Source of the DNA: Elizabethkingia meningoseptica_A
Lineage (GTDB): Bacteria > Bacteroidota > Bacteroidia > Flavobacteriales > Weeksellaceae
Assembly (NCBI RefSeq): GCF_045762675.1
Contig: NZ_JBJDLK010000003.1
Location: 496,001 to 560,000 of the forward strand
DNA length: 64,000 bases
Reading direction: 5' to 3'
Both the position numbers and the translations under genes were made by a program. Below, piece by piece: positions 27,301-36,346 of this stretch (positions within the stretch are counted from its first letter, which is position 1; the number at the start of each line of letters is the position of its first letter). The notes under the pieces were generated by a model. That model had not been told where the DNA came from. It saw only the letters and a program-made list of their open reading frames with translations, and made no database searches.

Positions 27301-30300
27301 CAAATGATATTTCGGTCAATAACAATCAGCTATTGTCATTTAAATCTACAGATTATGATGTTACGACTTCCGCGGGAGGAGTTAAAGCTATTGTCCCTAA
27401 AAAAATAATTACTAAAGACTTTCTGAAAGATATTACTGAAGAAAGTGTTATGATTTATGGTGATTATTACTTGCCAAAAGAAACGACAACGAAGGTCAAT
27501 AATGACTTTGCTTCAACTGTAAAACTTTTCACATATACCCATAATCCTAATGGTATTGGTAAGAATTATTTCATTGGACGCCCTGATTCCAAAACAGAAA
27601 GTATAAGTGTTTATGGAGATGTAAAGTCTTTTAAAGAGGAATATACCTATGAACATAACCTGATAAAAACACTGAAAACGTACAACAGAGATAATAGTGG
27701 ATGGATAAAGGAGAGCTATATCTATGATAGTTTTGGAAATATAACAGAGAGAATCACTACTAATAGTGTAGATGCAATAGTCCAGAGTGAAAAATCTCAA
27801 TATGAGCCAAAAGGAAGATTTGTCATAAAGAAAACCAATAATCTGAATCTTGAAACTAAAATAGAATACAATGATTGGGGGCAGGTAAAAACACAAACAG
27901 ATCATTTGGGTAATACTATCGGCAATGCCTATGATGGTTGGGGGAAACTTTTAGTAAGCAAAACAAATCTTGGCGGTACAACAACATATACCTATGAAAA
28001 ATTTCCAGATGGAGGGAATCGGGTTATAGCGTACGCTCCGGACGGTGTTCCAAAGGAAACTTATACCAATAAATTGGGGCAGAAATATAAAGTAAGAACC
28101 CGAGGGCTTAACTCAGATGGTGTGATCCGCTCAGCTGGAGATATTGATTTTGTATATGGAGAAAGAAAAAATACGTATTTTTCTGTAAGCACTAAATATG
28201 ATGTTTTAGGGCGTAAAACAGGTGAGTCCGAGGCTTACTTTGATCAGGAGACGCCTAGATGGAATACTATTAATTATAATGATGCTGTATTTCCTGCCGA
28301 ATTAACAGCGAAAGCTTATAATGGTAAAGAGATAAAAACCTCAGTGAGTGGTAATACTACAATTGTAGAGGAACTTAATGGTTATAAACGCATCACTAAG
28401 AAAACAACTGATGCTTTAAATAATTTAATTTCTTCAGAAGACAAAGGAGGAGTAGTTAATTTCTCTTACAATGCTGCCGGAGAGCAAGTCAAGGCTCAAT
28501 ATGGAAGTAATATAGTAACCACACAATATGATGTATGGGGTAGAAAATCTCAGTTTCATGATCCTTCCAATGGGCTGTATAGCTATGATTACGATGGTTT
28601 CGGACAAATCAAAAAGGAAACCAGCCCCAGAGGTTATAAAGAGTATACTTATAATGACAAAGGCCAATTGGTTAATCTTATTGAGAAATCTAATATTTCC
28701 GGCTTAACCGATAAGAATATTAGCTTTAATTATAATGATAAAGGTCAGATTACGAATAAGACAGGTGTATCAAATGGTAAAAATTATTCCAATAGTATTA
28801 TTTATGATACTTACGGTAGAGTGTTTGAAAATACAGAGATTAGTAATGGCAGAACTTACAGGAAGAAAGACATTGTGTATGATGCCAAATCGCGTGTTGT
28901 TTCGTACAAGAAAGAGCTTGTTTCTTCCGGGGTTACTACAAGCACTGAAATAGAGAATGTTTATGAGGTGTGGAGTGGTCAGGTATATCAGGTAAAGGAT
29001 AAAACTAATGGAAAACTTTTGTGGGAGTTGCAGGATGCGAATGCTAAGGGACAGGCGGTGAGAAACCGATTAGGGGCATCAACTATTGAGAATACTTATG
29101 ATGCTAATGATTTTATAAGTCTGACTGAGCATAACTCATCAAAAGGTTTATTATTTGGCAGTCAGTATTCATTTAATGCAGAGAAAAATGAATTGAATGA
29201 TAGAACCAGACACGGTAATTTTGCCATGAATGAAATTTTTACCTATGATGATAATAACAGGCTGATACAATGGACAAATCCTAAAACTGGAGGTTTTTCA
29301 TCAAATAAATATGATCTGCAAGGGCGTATTACTGAAAATGATCAGGTTGGAACGATACAATTTGGAGATGCTACCAGAATATATAGACCCACAGGAGCAA
29401 AATTAAGTACAATCGGCAAGCAAAACTATTTGAATGCCCAGATTCAGAGAGTAATCTATAATGAGAATAACGATCCTCTATACATTCAAAGCAAGAAAGG
29501 AGATGTACGTTTCGAATATGGGTTAACCAATATGCGTCAGATGGTTACTTATGGGCAAACAGCTCCTGCAGGTAATAATGGGACTATTGAAGATTTTGCA
29601 ACTTCCGGATGGGAAGGCGCTTTTACAAAGTATTACAGTGAAGACGGTAGTTTTGAAGTGGTGCGTAATAATACGACTGGAGAGGAGAAACACATTTTGT
29701 ATATTGGTGGTACACCATATGAAAGTAATGTAGTATATTTGAAAGACTTCACACAGAGCAGTGGTTCTTACAAGTTTTTGCACAAAGACTATTTAGGTAG
29801 TATTTTAGCAATTAGTGATGAAGAAGGAATTCTGGTACAAGAAGCTCTTTTTGATGCTTGGGGTCGGCTTACAGCCGGAAGCATTAGTCTTCTTGACAGG
29901 GGGTATACAAGTCATGAACATTTTGAGGATATTGGCATTATCCACATGAATGGACGTTTATATGATCCGCTACTCAGAAGATTCTTGAATGCAGATGAGA
30001 ATATTCAGGATCCAACCAATACCCAAAACTATAACAAGTATGGGTACGTCATGAATAATCCACTCATGTATAATGACCCAAGTGGTGAGTTTATTTTTGG
30101 CTTTCTTGCCTTATGGGCATTCTGGAAAGCTGTACTTATTGGAGCTGCAATTGGATTGGCAAGTTATACATTAAGTTTAGCTGCCAGTGGAAATCTGGAT
30201 AAATGGAATATTGGAGGTGCTTTAAAAGCAACCTTCTTTGGAGCAGTATCAGGTGCAGTAACTTTTGGGATCGGAACTATATTTTCTCCTGCTTTAGAAA

Positions 30301-31145
30301 CTGCAAAAACATTTGGTCAGAAACTGCTTCTAGGTTATGCTCAGGGGCTTATGCATGGATTTGCGCAAGGGTTCTTATCTTTGGTGCAAGGCGGAGATTT
30401 CTTACAGGGATTTGCGAGTGCAGCATTAGGAAGCTGGGCGGCAAGTGGATGGGAAGCAGCAGTCCCAAAATTTGCAGGACAAGCCGGAGGAAAGATACTT
30501 TTCGGAGCAGTAGCCGGAGGCGTTGGAGCAGAGCTTATGGGAGGCAATTTCTGGCAAGGTGCTGTTACCGGAGGTGTTGTGGCTGGATTAAATCACGTGA
30601 TGCATGATTTAATGACAAAACCAGATTATAGAAATAAATTAGAAAAATTTCTCGATGATAATGGTATCAAAAGATCTAAGCCAGCAAGCCAGGAAACACT
30701 TGACAAACTTAAAGTTCTCTTTAATCCTGAGTGGGATAAAAGTGCAAAATGGGCAAAATTTGCAACAAAAGAAACAATTGAAGAAATTGAGAGTTATAGG
30801 GCTGTTAAGCCTGGACAGATAACTCTTGAAGGGGAAACTTTACTTGACAGAAATGAAACAGTTGGAGGAGTAACAACTGCTGATGGAAAAGTTTTGTTAT
30901 CAAAAAATCAATCTAATTACGGTCTTGCCATAAATTTTGTCCATGAAATAGCACACTCCATAGATGATGTTAGTGGTTTTAGAGGAAATATGGATAGATT
31001 ATTTGGTTTTAGTGCTGGATCTGATATATCGGAAGCTAGAGCTTATATGATAGAAGCATCCTGGACAGGATTTATGGATGATACAGGTAGGAATCATTTA
31101 ACAAGAGCTTTACCTTATTTTATATATATGCAGTATTTTAGATAA
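24363..31145 (+). CDS. SpvB/FG-GAP/RHS polymorphic toxin with metallopeptidase-like tip
   Basis: 2260 aa, no signal peptide. Residues about 44-330 are SpvB/TcaC-like (GTIPFHDTMGKIDVNGGG). FG-GAP/VCBS calcium-type repeats follow (GDFDGDGKQDIL near 350, GDFNGDGIVDF near 604, GDFTGDGKTDLL near 658, DLNKDGKADF near 718). RHS/YD repeats run from about 1100. The RHS core ends at DPSGE (1905-1909). A Gly/Ala-rich hydrophobic stretch (1910-2085) leads into a unique tip with H2194-E-I-A-H2198 and E2224, a zincin-type site. This is a TcB/TcC-like shell fused to a toxin. The export route is not visible: no VgrG, PAAR or T9SS signal was seen. The two genes downstream are the likely immunity genes. Confidence 0.88.
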   Translation: MKDLQKDSLSVELENNSNNIIDPANTNDITIDVNWDELPDTPYGTIGTIPFHDTMGKIDVNGGGQLQYTLPIALPPGIKSVAPQISLVYTSGSGNGIAGYGWNISGITSISRMGKTIEKDGEVKGVQLDYSDFYQFGGQRLILKSGEYGKDGAEYATEKYSNVKIKSVGTNPEQNGPSYFELTFEDGSQAWYGLNADGRTPIEYNITKWQDNQGNYISYNYIQGNNVAVIYSIEWGGNETTEIPHFNSIVFNYLERELREYSYVNGKKFVQANILSNIIVNANGSLFKKYSITYKKDDNGNRYQFVDKIIESNSKGEKANPVTFSYQESKPGVWKSSYIRDDKDTGILYGDFDGDGKQDILKYNDATQECLEYDTRWVPYNNSYDEREGFYESYCVREEPRPGGLYLYNSIFDDDKPDKIYTGSLGITKEHLKKAKAVNLKTLDGELLPRQGFVTYKSLFPEGLGGKKDLEFKAYAIDVKDNGKELMEVFTKVVPGSSYDRSIPRPTPQHGVNRYWVETYIEDEVEEIDLDGDGLSELVFRLRDTYFWEEYPSGPSSLPEERTDTRYRYLIVQLGETDPNKMASSLSIGPFYDENFFKTSKRGDFNGDGIVDFLHFDGAGIPYLATFKKDASGAFYMDTNPYSNTAIEGLRADAVVGDFTGDGKTDLLVPQAVDSWSWKLYISTGKGFEVQNLNKFAFFKRDYKTNTSALLRKFYAQDLNKDGKADFIEFYSYINTGSPSGSRSFIIYRENKGMDANGNIVFEEKNIDGSWQTRSSKNVEGTTTMLYPYQYRDGNEYVTTNVQNYAFSDKFAHYTPVFGDFRINNYNENILILQEGRLIKYSYYKVSQEALINSITQGGITTNIDYKELDPNINKGFYEKIKDKKIKFPYMEMDKVSQSYAVSGLRQEGRKQDFKYRGFVAHLQGKGVIGFRQNARSSWYADGYENTKVWSAAEIDPLNEGMPVKEWSVRTIDDNNLIFPNDISVNNNQLLSFKSTDYDVTTSAGGVKAIVPKKIITKDFLKDITEESVMIYGDYYLPKETTTKVNNDFASTVKLFTYTHNPNGIGKNYFIGRPDSKTESISVYGDVKSFKEEYTYEHNLIKTLKTYNRDNSGWIKESYIYDSFGNITERITTNSVDAIVQSEKSQYEPKGRFVIKKTNNLNLETKIEYNDWGQVKTQTDHLGNTIGNAYDGWGKLLVSKTNLGGTTTYTYEKFPDGGNRVIAYAPDGVPKETYTNKLGQKYKVRTRGLNSDGVIRSAGDIDFVYGERKNTYFSVSTKYDVLGRKTGESEAYFDQETPRWNTINYNDAVFPAELTAKAYNGKEIKTSVSGNTTIVEELNGYKRITKKTTDALNNLISSEDKGGVVNFSYNAAGEQVKAQYGSNIVTTQYDVWGRKSQFHDPSNGLYSYDYDGFGQIKKETSPRGYKEYTYNDKGQLVNLIEKSNISGLTDKNISFNYNDKGQITNKTGVSNGKNYSNSIIYDTYGRVFENTEISNGRTYRKKDIVYDAKSRVVSYKKELVSSGVTTSTEIENVYEVWSGQVYQVKDKTNGKLLWELQDANAKGQAVRNRLGASTIENTYDANDFISLTEHNSSKGLLFGSQYSFNAEKNELNDRTRHGNFAMNEIFTYDDNNRLIQWTNPKTGGFSSNKYDLQGRITENDQVGTIQFGDATRIYRPTGAKLSTIGKQNYLNAQIQRVIYNENNDPLYIQSKKGDVRFEYGLTNMRQMVTYGQTAPAGNNGTIEDFATSGWEGAFTKYYSEDGSFEVVRNNTTGEEKHILYIGGTPYESNVVYLKDFTQSSGSYKFLHKDYLGSILAISDEEGILVQEALFDAWGRLTAGSISLLDRGYTSHEHFEDIGIIHMNGRLYDPLLRRFLNADENIQDPTNTQNYNKYGYVMNNPLMYNDPSGEFIFGFLALWAFWKAVLIGAAIGLASYTLSLAASGNLDKWNIGGALKATFFGAVSGAVTFGIGTIFSPALETAKTFGQKLLLGYAQGLMHGFAQGFLSLVQGGDFLQGFASAALGSWAASGWEAAVPKFAGQAGGKILFGAVAGGVGAELMGGNFWQGAVTGGVVAGLNHVMHDLMTKPDYRNKLEKFLDDNGIKRSKPASQETLDKLKVLFNPEWDKSAKWAKFATKETIEEIESYRAVKPGQITLEGETLLDRNETVGGVTTADGKVLLSKNQSNYGLAINFVHEIAHSIDDVSGFRGNMDRLFGFSAGSDISEARAYMIEASWTGFMDDTGRNHLTRALPYFIYMQYFR

Positions 31146-31152
31146 TTAAGTT

Positions 31153-31689
31153 ATGAAAACACAGATTGTATTTTTCACATTATTAATGTTAATTTTTTGT
31201 AAGTCACAAGAAATTAATGATAGGAATTCGGACATTATAATTAAACCTTTAAGCAAAGAAATATCTTTATTAGAGAATAATTTTTTTGAAATATCAAATA
31301 CTTCAGATAGTAACTATCTTATTAATAGATTAGGGTTTAAGAATATTAAAAGTACCGTATTTGAAAATGGAGAAGAATATGCTCCCTATACTTTTATTAA
31401 TTCACATCCAACTCAATGGGATATTAATGAGTGTAAAAAGTATATATTGCTTATTCCTAAGCATTCTAATGTTAAAACGAACTTACTTCTTGATATTGCA
31501 CCCAATAGTGTTTATAAGTTTAATGATCAGAATAAGTATAGTATTTCTTATGAATCAGAACATACAGTTCGTGCTCCATATCGTTATGGATGTAAGCAAT
31601 ATGTAGATAGCTTAGTAGCTAAGGGCTATAAAATTTTTGAAGGTACTATTAAAGACACAAAGCCTCTTATAACTGAAGATAGCAAATAA
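31153..31689 (+). CDS. Exported protein, candidate immunity protein 1
   Basis: 178 aa with a signal peptide (MKTQIVFFTLLMLIFCKSQ). No known family. It starts 7 bp after the toxin gene, the classic immunity position. It is a paralogue of the next gene: IIPKHS, KYSISY, EHT, AKGYKIFEG and IKD are shared. Two Cys after the signal (in NECKKY and YGCKQY) are kept in both, suggesting a disulfide in the periplasm. An exported immunity protein would fit a toxin acting in the envelope. Immunity function is inferred from position only. Confidence 0.7.
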   Translation: MKTQIVFFTLLMLIFCKSQEINDRNSDIIIKPLSKEISLLENNFFEISNTSDSNYLINRLGFKNIKSTVFENGEEYAPYTFINSHPTQWDINECKKYILLIPKHSNVKTNLLLDIAPNSVYKFNDQNKYSISYESEHTVRAPYRYGCKQYVDSLVAKGYKIFEGTIKDTKPLITEDSK

Positions 31690-31699
31690 TTTTTATATG

Positions 31700-31727
31700 G
31701 CACGGAGAAATCCGTGCTATTTTATTT
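31700..31727 (+). terminator. Terminator after immunity candidate 1
   Basis: GCACGGA (31700-31706) and TCCGTGC (31711-31717) around a GAAA tetraloop, then a T-rich stretch. It separates the two paralogues, so the second may be expressed independently or by read-through. Confidence 0.75.
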
Positions 31728-31772
31728 TTACCATTTAGGCTCACTGATTATAAATTGTGTTATTTTAAAATG

Positions 31773-32294
31773 ATGAAAACACAGGTTATATTTTTTATGT
31801 TATTGATGAGTACTTTTTATAAGGCTCAGAAAGTAAATGACATTACAATAAGATCACTTGCGAATGATATATCCTTATCAGGTAAAGATAATGTTGAAAT
31901 ATCAAATAAGTCTAATTACACTTATATTATAAATCCTTGGGGATTTTTAGGAACGGGTGAAATTTATGAAAATGATAGTATTCGTTTATCTCCCAATGAA
32001 TTTGTGAATATAAGCTATAGTAAATGGAAAAATGAGGAATGTAAAAAAAATATATTAATTATTCCAAAACATTCTGTTTTAAAAGCTAATTTATATTTAT
32101 TCGACAATCCGAACGTGTACTTGTTTGATGAGCATAAAAAATATAGTATTTCATATAATGCAGAACATACGGCTCGCTCACCATACTATTATGGCTGTGA
32201 GAAGTATGTAGATAGATTAGTAGCTAAAGGCTATAAAATTTTTGAAGGTGTTATTAAGGATAAGAAGCCTCTTATAAAGGAATATAGCAAATAG
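31773..32294 (+). CDS. Exported protein, candidate immunity protein 2
   Basis: 173 aa from the ATG that aligns with its neighbour (MKTQVIFFMLLMSTFYKAQ). A frame from TTG 31755 would add six residues before the signal peptide and is less likely. The C-terminal 80 residues are clearly homologous to the preceding gene and the N-terminal half is more divergent. Tandem immunity paralogues often guard against related toxin tips in other strains. It ends at a strong bidirectional terminator. Confidence 0.68.
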   Translation: MKTQVIFFMLLMSTFYKAQKVNDITIRSLANDISLSGKDNVEISNKSNYTYIINPWGFLGTGEIYENDSIRLSPNEFVNISYSKWKNEECKKNILIIPKHSVLKANLYLFDNPNVYLFDEHKKYSISYNAEHTARSPYYYGCEKYVDRLVAKGYKIFEGVIKDKKPLIKEYSK

Positions 32295-32313
32295 CCTGTA
32301 TAGTATAAAAATA

Positions 32314-32340
32314 CCAAAGCCTCCGATCCGGAGGCTTTGG
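32314..32340. terminator. Bidirectional terminator
   Basis: Perfect 11-bp arms CCAAAGCCTCC (32314-32324) and GGAGGCTTTGG (32330-32340) with a 5-nt loop lie between converging genes, the plus-strand immunity candidate and minus-strand surE. Confidence 0.85.
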
Positions 32341-32358
32341 TTGTATTTAAATGAATGA

Positions 32359-33126
32359 TTAGAATGTTAGCGTATTTCGAAGTTCATTCAGATATTCATG
32401 AGCAGTAAGGTCAAATTTTACAGGAACAACAGAAATATAGCCATCTGCCAACGCTGTCTCATCAGCATCCGGAGACTGATCCATATTGTTGAAATAGCCT
32501 GTAAGCCAGTAATATTTTTTACCATGCGGACTTACCCTTTCATCAAAACTTTCCTCCCACTTTGCATGTGCCTGCTTGCAAACTTTTATTCCTTTTATCT
32601 CTTCTTTCGGTAGTTTCGGAATATTTACATTCAGTACAACTCCTTTAGGAAGAGGGTTTTCAAGTACTTTGTTTACAATATTCTGAATAAATGTTTTTGC
32701 CTGTGTAAAATCAGCCTCCCAGCTGAAATCCAGTAATGAAAAACCAATTGCCTGCAAGCCTTCAACACCTGCTTCAACAGCTGCCGACATTGTTCCCGAG
32801 TAAATTACATTAATAGAAGAATTCGCCCCATGATTAATCCCCGATACAACCAGGTCCGGTTTTCTTGTAAGGATTTTATCCAGTGCAAATTTTATACAGT
32901 CTACAGGAGTTCCGCTTAAAGCATAATCCTTTTGCGGACCATCCATATTAATTTCTTCATACGTAAGGGTAGAGTTTATAGTAATTGCGTGTCCTTTTCC
33001 GCTTTGAGGTGAATTTGGAGCAACCACTACAACTTCACCAATCTCATTCATAAAACTCACAAGGTTACGAATTCCCGGCGCTGTAATCCCGTCATCGTTG
33101 GTAACCAGAATCAAAGGTTTTTTCAT
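32359..33126 (-). CDS. surE: 5'/3'-nucleotidase SurE
   Basis: Metal-dependent nucleoside monophosphate phosphatase. 255 aa. Asp-Asp metal ligands sit in LVTNDDGITAPG near the N-terminus, and further family motifs are SGKGHAIT and VSGINHGANSS. Cytoplasmic. It diverges from the prc gene and stands at the boundary between the accessory island and core genes. Confidence 0.95.
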   Translation of the reverse strand: MKKPLILVTNDDGITAPGIRNLVSFMNEIGEVVVVAPNSPQSGKGHAITINSTLTYEEINMDGPQKDYALSGTPVDCIKFALDKILTRKPDLVVSGINHGANSSINVIYSGTMSAAVEAGVEGLQAIGFSLLDFSWEADFTQAKTFIQNIVNKVLENPLPKGVVLNVNIPKLPKEEIKGIKVCKQAHAKWEESFDERVSPHGKKYYWLTGYFNNMDQSPDADETALADGYISVVPVKFDLTAHEYLNELRNTLTF

Positions 33127-33187
33127 CTATTTCAAATTATTGTAACAAAATTACAGAAAATAAGACCTATCTTTATAAATAAGATAT

Positions 33188-33195
33188 TAAATTTG
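33188..33195 (+). promoter_or_regulatory. -7 box of prc
   Basis: TAAATTTG, a match to TAnnTTTG, ends 22 bp before the prc start codon. No clear TTG is at the expected distance. Confidence 0.4.
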
Positions 33196-33217
33196 ATGTT
33201 CGAAATTTCGTTGAAAG

Positions 33218-35344
33218 ATGTTTAAAAAATTCTTTGGTTTTAATAAACTATTATTGCTGTCCTCGCTAGGGACGCTTATTTTTTGTTTTAATTCCCCGCA
33301 AAATGACGATGAAAAGATGCAGACTATTATGGTGAGCGTAAGCAATACCCTGTCGTATCTTAGTTATAATGCCAAACCTATTAATGATGCCTATTCCCAG
33401 GATGTTTATAAAGGATATTTTGAAAAACTGGATCCCGCTAAAAGGTATTTCCTGCAGAGCGATATGGATGAGTTTGCCAAGTATAAAACAAAACTGGATG
33501 ATTACCTGAAAACAGGTGATATCAGCTTCTTTAAATTAACCAATGACAGATACCTTCAAAGACTAGGTGATGTGGAAAAAATTTCACAGGATATCTTCTC
33601 CAAGCCCATTAATCTGGATGAAGAAGAGGAAATCACGATGGAACCTAAGCTGAGAAAAAATCCTGCAAATCAGAAAGAAATGTATGCGGAGTGGAAGAAA
33701 TTCATTAAGTACAACATTCTTCAGGAAATGCAGACTTTGGTAGAAAAAGAGGATGCACAGAAAAAGAAAAAAGATTCGGTTATTGCCAAAAAGCAGAAAG
33801 ACACCATAAAATATGAACCGCTTACGCTGGAGCAGAAAAAAGTAAAAGCGACAGGGGAGATTAAAGATTTGGTATCCAGTATGTTCAACCGGATCAAGAA
33901 AAGAAAAAAAATGGACTGGTTCTCTGTATTCTATATGAACTCATATACAGAGGTTTTCGATCCGCATACCAATTATTTCTCTCCAAAAGATAAAGAAGAC
34001 TTCGATGCAAGCTTTAGTGGTAAGATTATCGGAATAGGAGCACAAATTTCTGAAAAGAAAGGAAAACTGTTTATAGGTCCTTTGGTTATTGGCGCACCGG
34101 CATGGAAATCCAAGCAGGTAAACGAGGGTGATGAGGTATTGAAGGTAAAATCAGATCCGAAAAGTGAGGCTGTAAACGTTGTGGGAATGCTGGTAGATGA
34201 AGCCGTTCGTTTGATCAGAGGCGCTAAAGGTACGGAAGTAACCCTTACATTAAGAAAGAAAGACGGAACAGTGAAAGAAGTGAAACTGATCCGTGAAGAA
34301 GTAGAGATGGAGGACACCTTTGCAAAAAGTATTGTTGTAAACTCTCCGAATGGTAAGAAATACGGATTTATTTATTTGCCTAGCTTCAATGCCGATTTCA
34401 ATGATGCAAAAGGAAGAAATGCATCAACCGATGTTAAAAATGAGATCACAAAATTAAAAGCACAGAAAGTTGAGGGAATTATCCTGGACCTTAGAAATAA
34501 CGGAGGAGGATCCTTAACGGAAGTGGTGGATATTATGGGCTTGTTTATGAACAGCGGCCCGGTAGTACAGGTAAGAAGTGGTGACGGAAAGATTCAGGTA
34601 CTTAAGAATAAGAACAACGCACCGATATGGACAGGTCCTTTAGTGTTAATGCAGAATGAGCTTTCAGCATCAGCATCAGAAATATTAGCTGGAGCAATTC
34701 AGGATTATGGAAGAGGAGTTATCGTAGGAGCGCCGCATTCCTTCGGAAAAGGAACCGTACAGACCTTTGTTTCTCTGAACAGATTCCTGAATACCAATGA
34801 CGATTACGGTGATCTGAAACTCACCATTCAGAAGTTTTACAGAGTCAGCGGTGAGTCTACTCAGCTTAAAGGTGTGAAATCCGACGTGGTGATGGATGAC
34901 TATTTTACATACGATGAGATCGGTGAAAAATACGATGACCATGCATTGCCTTGGGATCAGATAAAATCTGCTGATTACAAGCCGTTACAAAACATCAATA
35001 TGAATGAAGTTGTAAAAAGAAGCAATGAAAGAATCAGTACGAATAAACCTTACCAGTTATTAGTGGAATCTGCAAAATGGCGTCAGGCCCTTGGAAAGGA
35101 AGAGACTGTTACATTGAATCAGAACAAATTCTTTGCACTGATGAAAAAGAGAAAAGAGGAAGTGAAGAAATTTGAGCCACTGACAAAATACGACAACGGA
35201 TTACAGTTTGTACAACATCCGAATGAAGTGGAACGAATGAAGAAAGATGAAGCTTTCTCAGTGAAAAGCAAAAACTGGATTAAAAATCTGAAAAGAGACC
35301 TTTACCTGCAGGAAGCTGTAAACGTAATAGGAGAAATTAAATAA
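33218..35344 (+). CDS. prc: Carboxy-terminal processing peptidase (Prc/Tsp)
   Basis: 708 aa, S41 family. The N-terminus carries a membrane/signal segment (LLLLSSLGTLIFCF), so it acts in the periplasm. The large N-terminal domain is followed by a PDZ domain (about 240-340) and the protease core. The catalytic Ser lies in SASASE (483-488) and the Lys is K511 in FGKGTVQ. It degrades or trims proteins from their C-termini, including cell-wall enzymes in other bacteria. The C-terminal extension matches full-length Prc, not the shorter CtpA. A terminator follows. Confidence 0.92.
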   Translation: MFKKFFGFNKLLLLSSLGTLIFCFNSPQNDDEKMQTIMVSVSNTLSYLSYNAKPINDAYSQDVYKGYFEKLDPAKRYFLQSDMDEFAKYKTKLDDYLKTGDISFFKLTNDRYLQRLGDVEKISQDIFSKPINLDEEEEITMEPKLRKNPANQKEMYAEWKKFIKYNILQEMQTLVEKEDAQKKKKDSVIAKKQKDTIKYEPLTLEQKKVKATGEIKDLVSSMFNRIKKRKKMDWFSVFYMNSYTEVFDPHTNYFSPKDKEDFDASFSGKIIGIGAQISEKKGKLFIGPLVIGAPAWKSKQVNEGDEVLKVKSDPKSEAVNVVGMLVDEAVRLIRGAKGTEVTLTLRKKDGTVKEVKLIREEVEMEDTFAKSIVVNSPNGKKYGFIYLPSFNADFNDAKGRNASTDVKNEITKLKAQKVEGIILDLRNNGGGSLTEVVDIMGLFMNSGPVVQVRSGDGKIQVLKNKNNAPIWTGPLVLMQNELSASASEILAGAIQDYGRGVIVGAPHSFGKGTVQTFVSLNRFLNTNDDYGDLKLTIQKFYRVSGESTQLKGVKSDVVMDDYFTYDEIGEKYDDHALPWDQIKSADYKPLQNINMNEVVKRSNERISTNKPYQLLVESAKWRQALGKEETVTLNQNKFFALMKKRKEEVKKFEPLTKYDNGLQFVQHPNEVERMKKDEAFSVKSKNWIKNLKRDLYLQEAVNVIGEIK

Positions 35345-35360
35345 ATAACTCAATAAATCT

Positions 35361-35395
35361 AAAGGCTGTCCGTTTATAAGACAGCCTTTATTTAT
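35361..35395 (+). terminator. Terminator after prc
   Basis: AAAGGCTGTC (35361-35370) pairs with GACAGCCTTT (35380-35389), followed by T-rich sequence 10-15 bp before the mscS start. Confidence 0.8.
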
Positions 35396-35404
35396 AAAAA
35401 CACA

Positions 35405-36241
35405 ATGGAATTAACACTAAAAGAAATCTTAGAGTATCACCTGTTTTCACTTGGAAAATATTCATTAACAGTTTATCAGCTCTTATCATCAGCAATAATA
35501 GTTCTGATAGGTTTGGGTATTGTAAGGGTATTCCGTTCCCTTATTTACAAGTCTGAAAAAATTGATATTGGTAAAAAGTTTGCCTTCGCACAAATCCTGA
35601 AATACGTTATTATCGTGTTTACGGCATTATTGGCTTTCAGAACACTGGGCGTGGATATATCTCCGTTATTGCTTGGTGGTAGTGTAATACTGGTAGGAAT
35701 TGGCTTGGGGCTGCAAAACCTGTTTCTGGATTTTATTTCCGGTGTTATTATTCTTTTAGACCGGAGTATTAAGGTAGATGATGTGGTAGAAATTGAAAAT
35801 GTGGTCGGAAAAGTACAGCAGATTAATATCCGTACATCAACCATACTTACGCGGGATAATAAAAACATGATTATTCCGAATTCTATCTTAACTAAAAATA
35901 AGATTGTAAACATGTCGTATGACGACGATGTTGCCAATTTCGGAGTAAGTATTGGCGTTGCCTACGGTTCAGATGTAGACCTTGTGATGAAGCTGATGAT
36001 TGAAGCTGCAATGGAGCACCCCGAAGTATTCAAGGAAAGACCTCCTGTGGCCCGCTTGTCTAATTTTGGAGACTCCTCACTGGATTTTAATTTATTCTTC
36101 AATTCCAGGTACTTATTCAAAGCTGAAGCCATTAAAAGTGATATAAGACTTGCCATTCTGAATAAGTTCAGAGCACATCATATTGATATTCCTTTTCCAA
36201 CGCGCACATTATTTACCCCGGATATCACAAAACAGGGATAA
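35405..36241 (+). CDS. MscS-family mechanosensitive channel
   Basis: 278 aa. Transmembrane helices lie near residues 20-45 and 55-85, then the pore helix with Gly-rich pattern GIGLGLQNLFLDFISG, then the conserved beta domain (VDDVVEIENVVGKVQ, NMIIPNS). It releases solutes on hypo-osmotic shock from the inner membrane. The size matches small MscS-type channels. The upstream terminator leaves it little promoter space, so partial read-through from prc is possible. Confidence 0.93.
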   Translation: MELTLKEILEYHLFSLGKYSLTVYQLLSSAIIVLIGLGIVRVFRSLIYKSEKIDIGKKFAFAQILKYVIIVFTALLAFRTLGVDISPLLLGGSVILVGIGLGLQNLFLDFISGVIILLDRSIKVDDVVEIENVVGKVQQINIRTSTILTRDNKNMIIPNSILTKNKIVNMSYDDDVANFGVSIGVAYGSDVDLVMKLMIEAAMEHPEVFKERPPVARLSNFGDSSLDFNLFFNSRYLFKAEAIKSDIRLAILNKFRAHHIDIPFPTRTLFTPDITKQG

Positions 36242-36321
36242 AATCGATATTATTTACCTTAAAAAATGCAGAAGCTATTATTTATCAGTTCAATTTCTAT
36301 TTAGATTTAATTTAAATAAGG

Positions 36322-36329
36322 TATATTTG
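36322..36329 (+). promoter_or_regulatory. -7 box of feoAB
   Basis: TATATTTG matches TAnnTTTG and ends 17 bp before the TTG start of feoA. No Fur box could be recognised with confidence. Confidence 0.45.
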
Positions 36330-36346
36330 TACTTTAAATATTAATC

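Noticed and set aside
30203..30607. 134-aa plus-strand frame inside the RHS gene
   Set aside because: Out of frame with the GA-rich linker of the toxin; high Arg/Cys/Ser composition typical of a frame-shadow.
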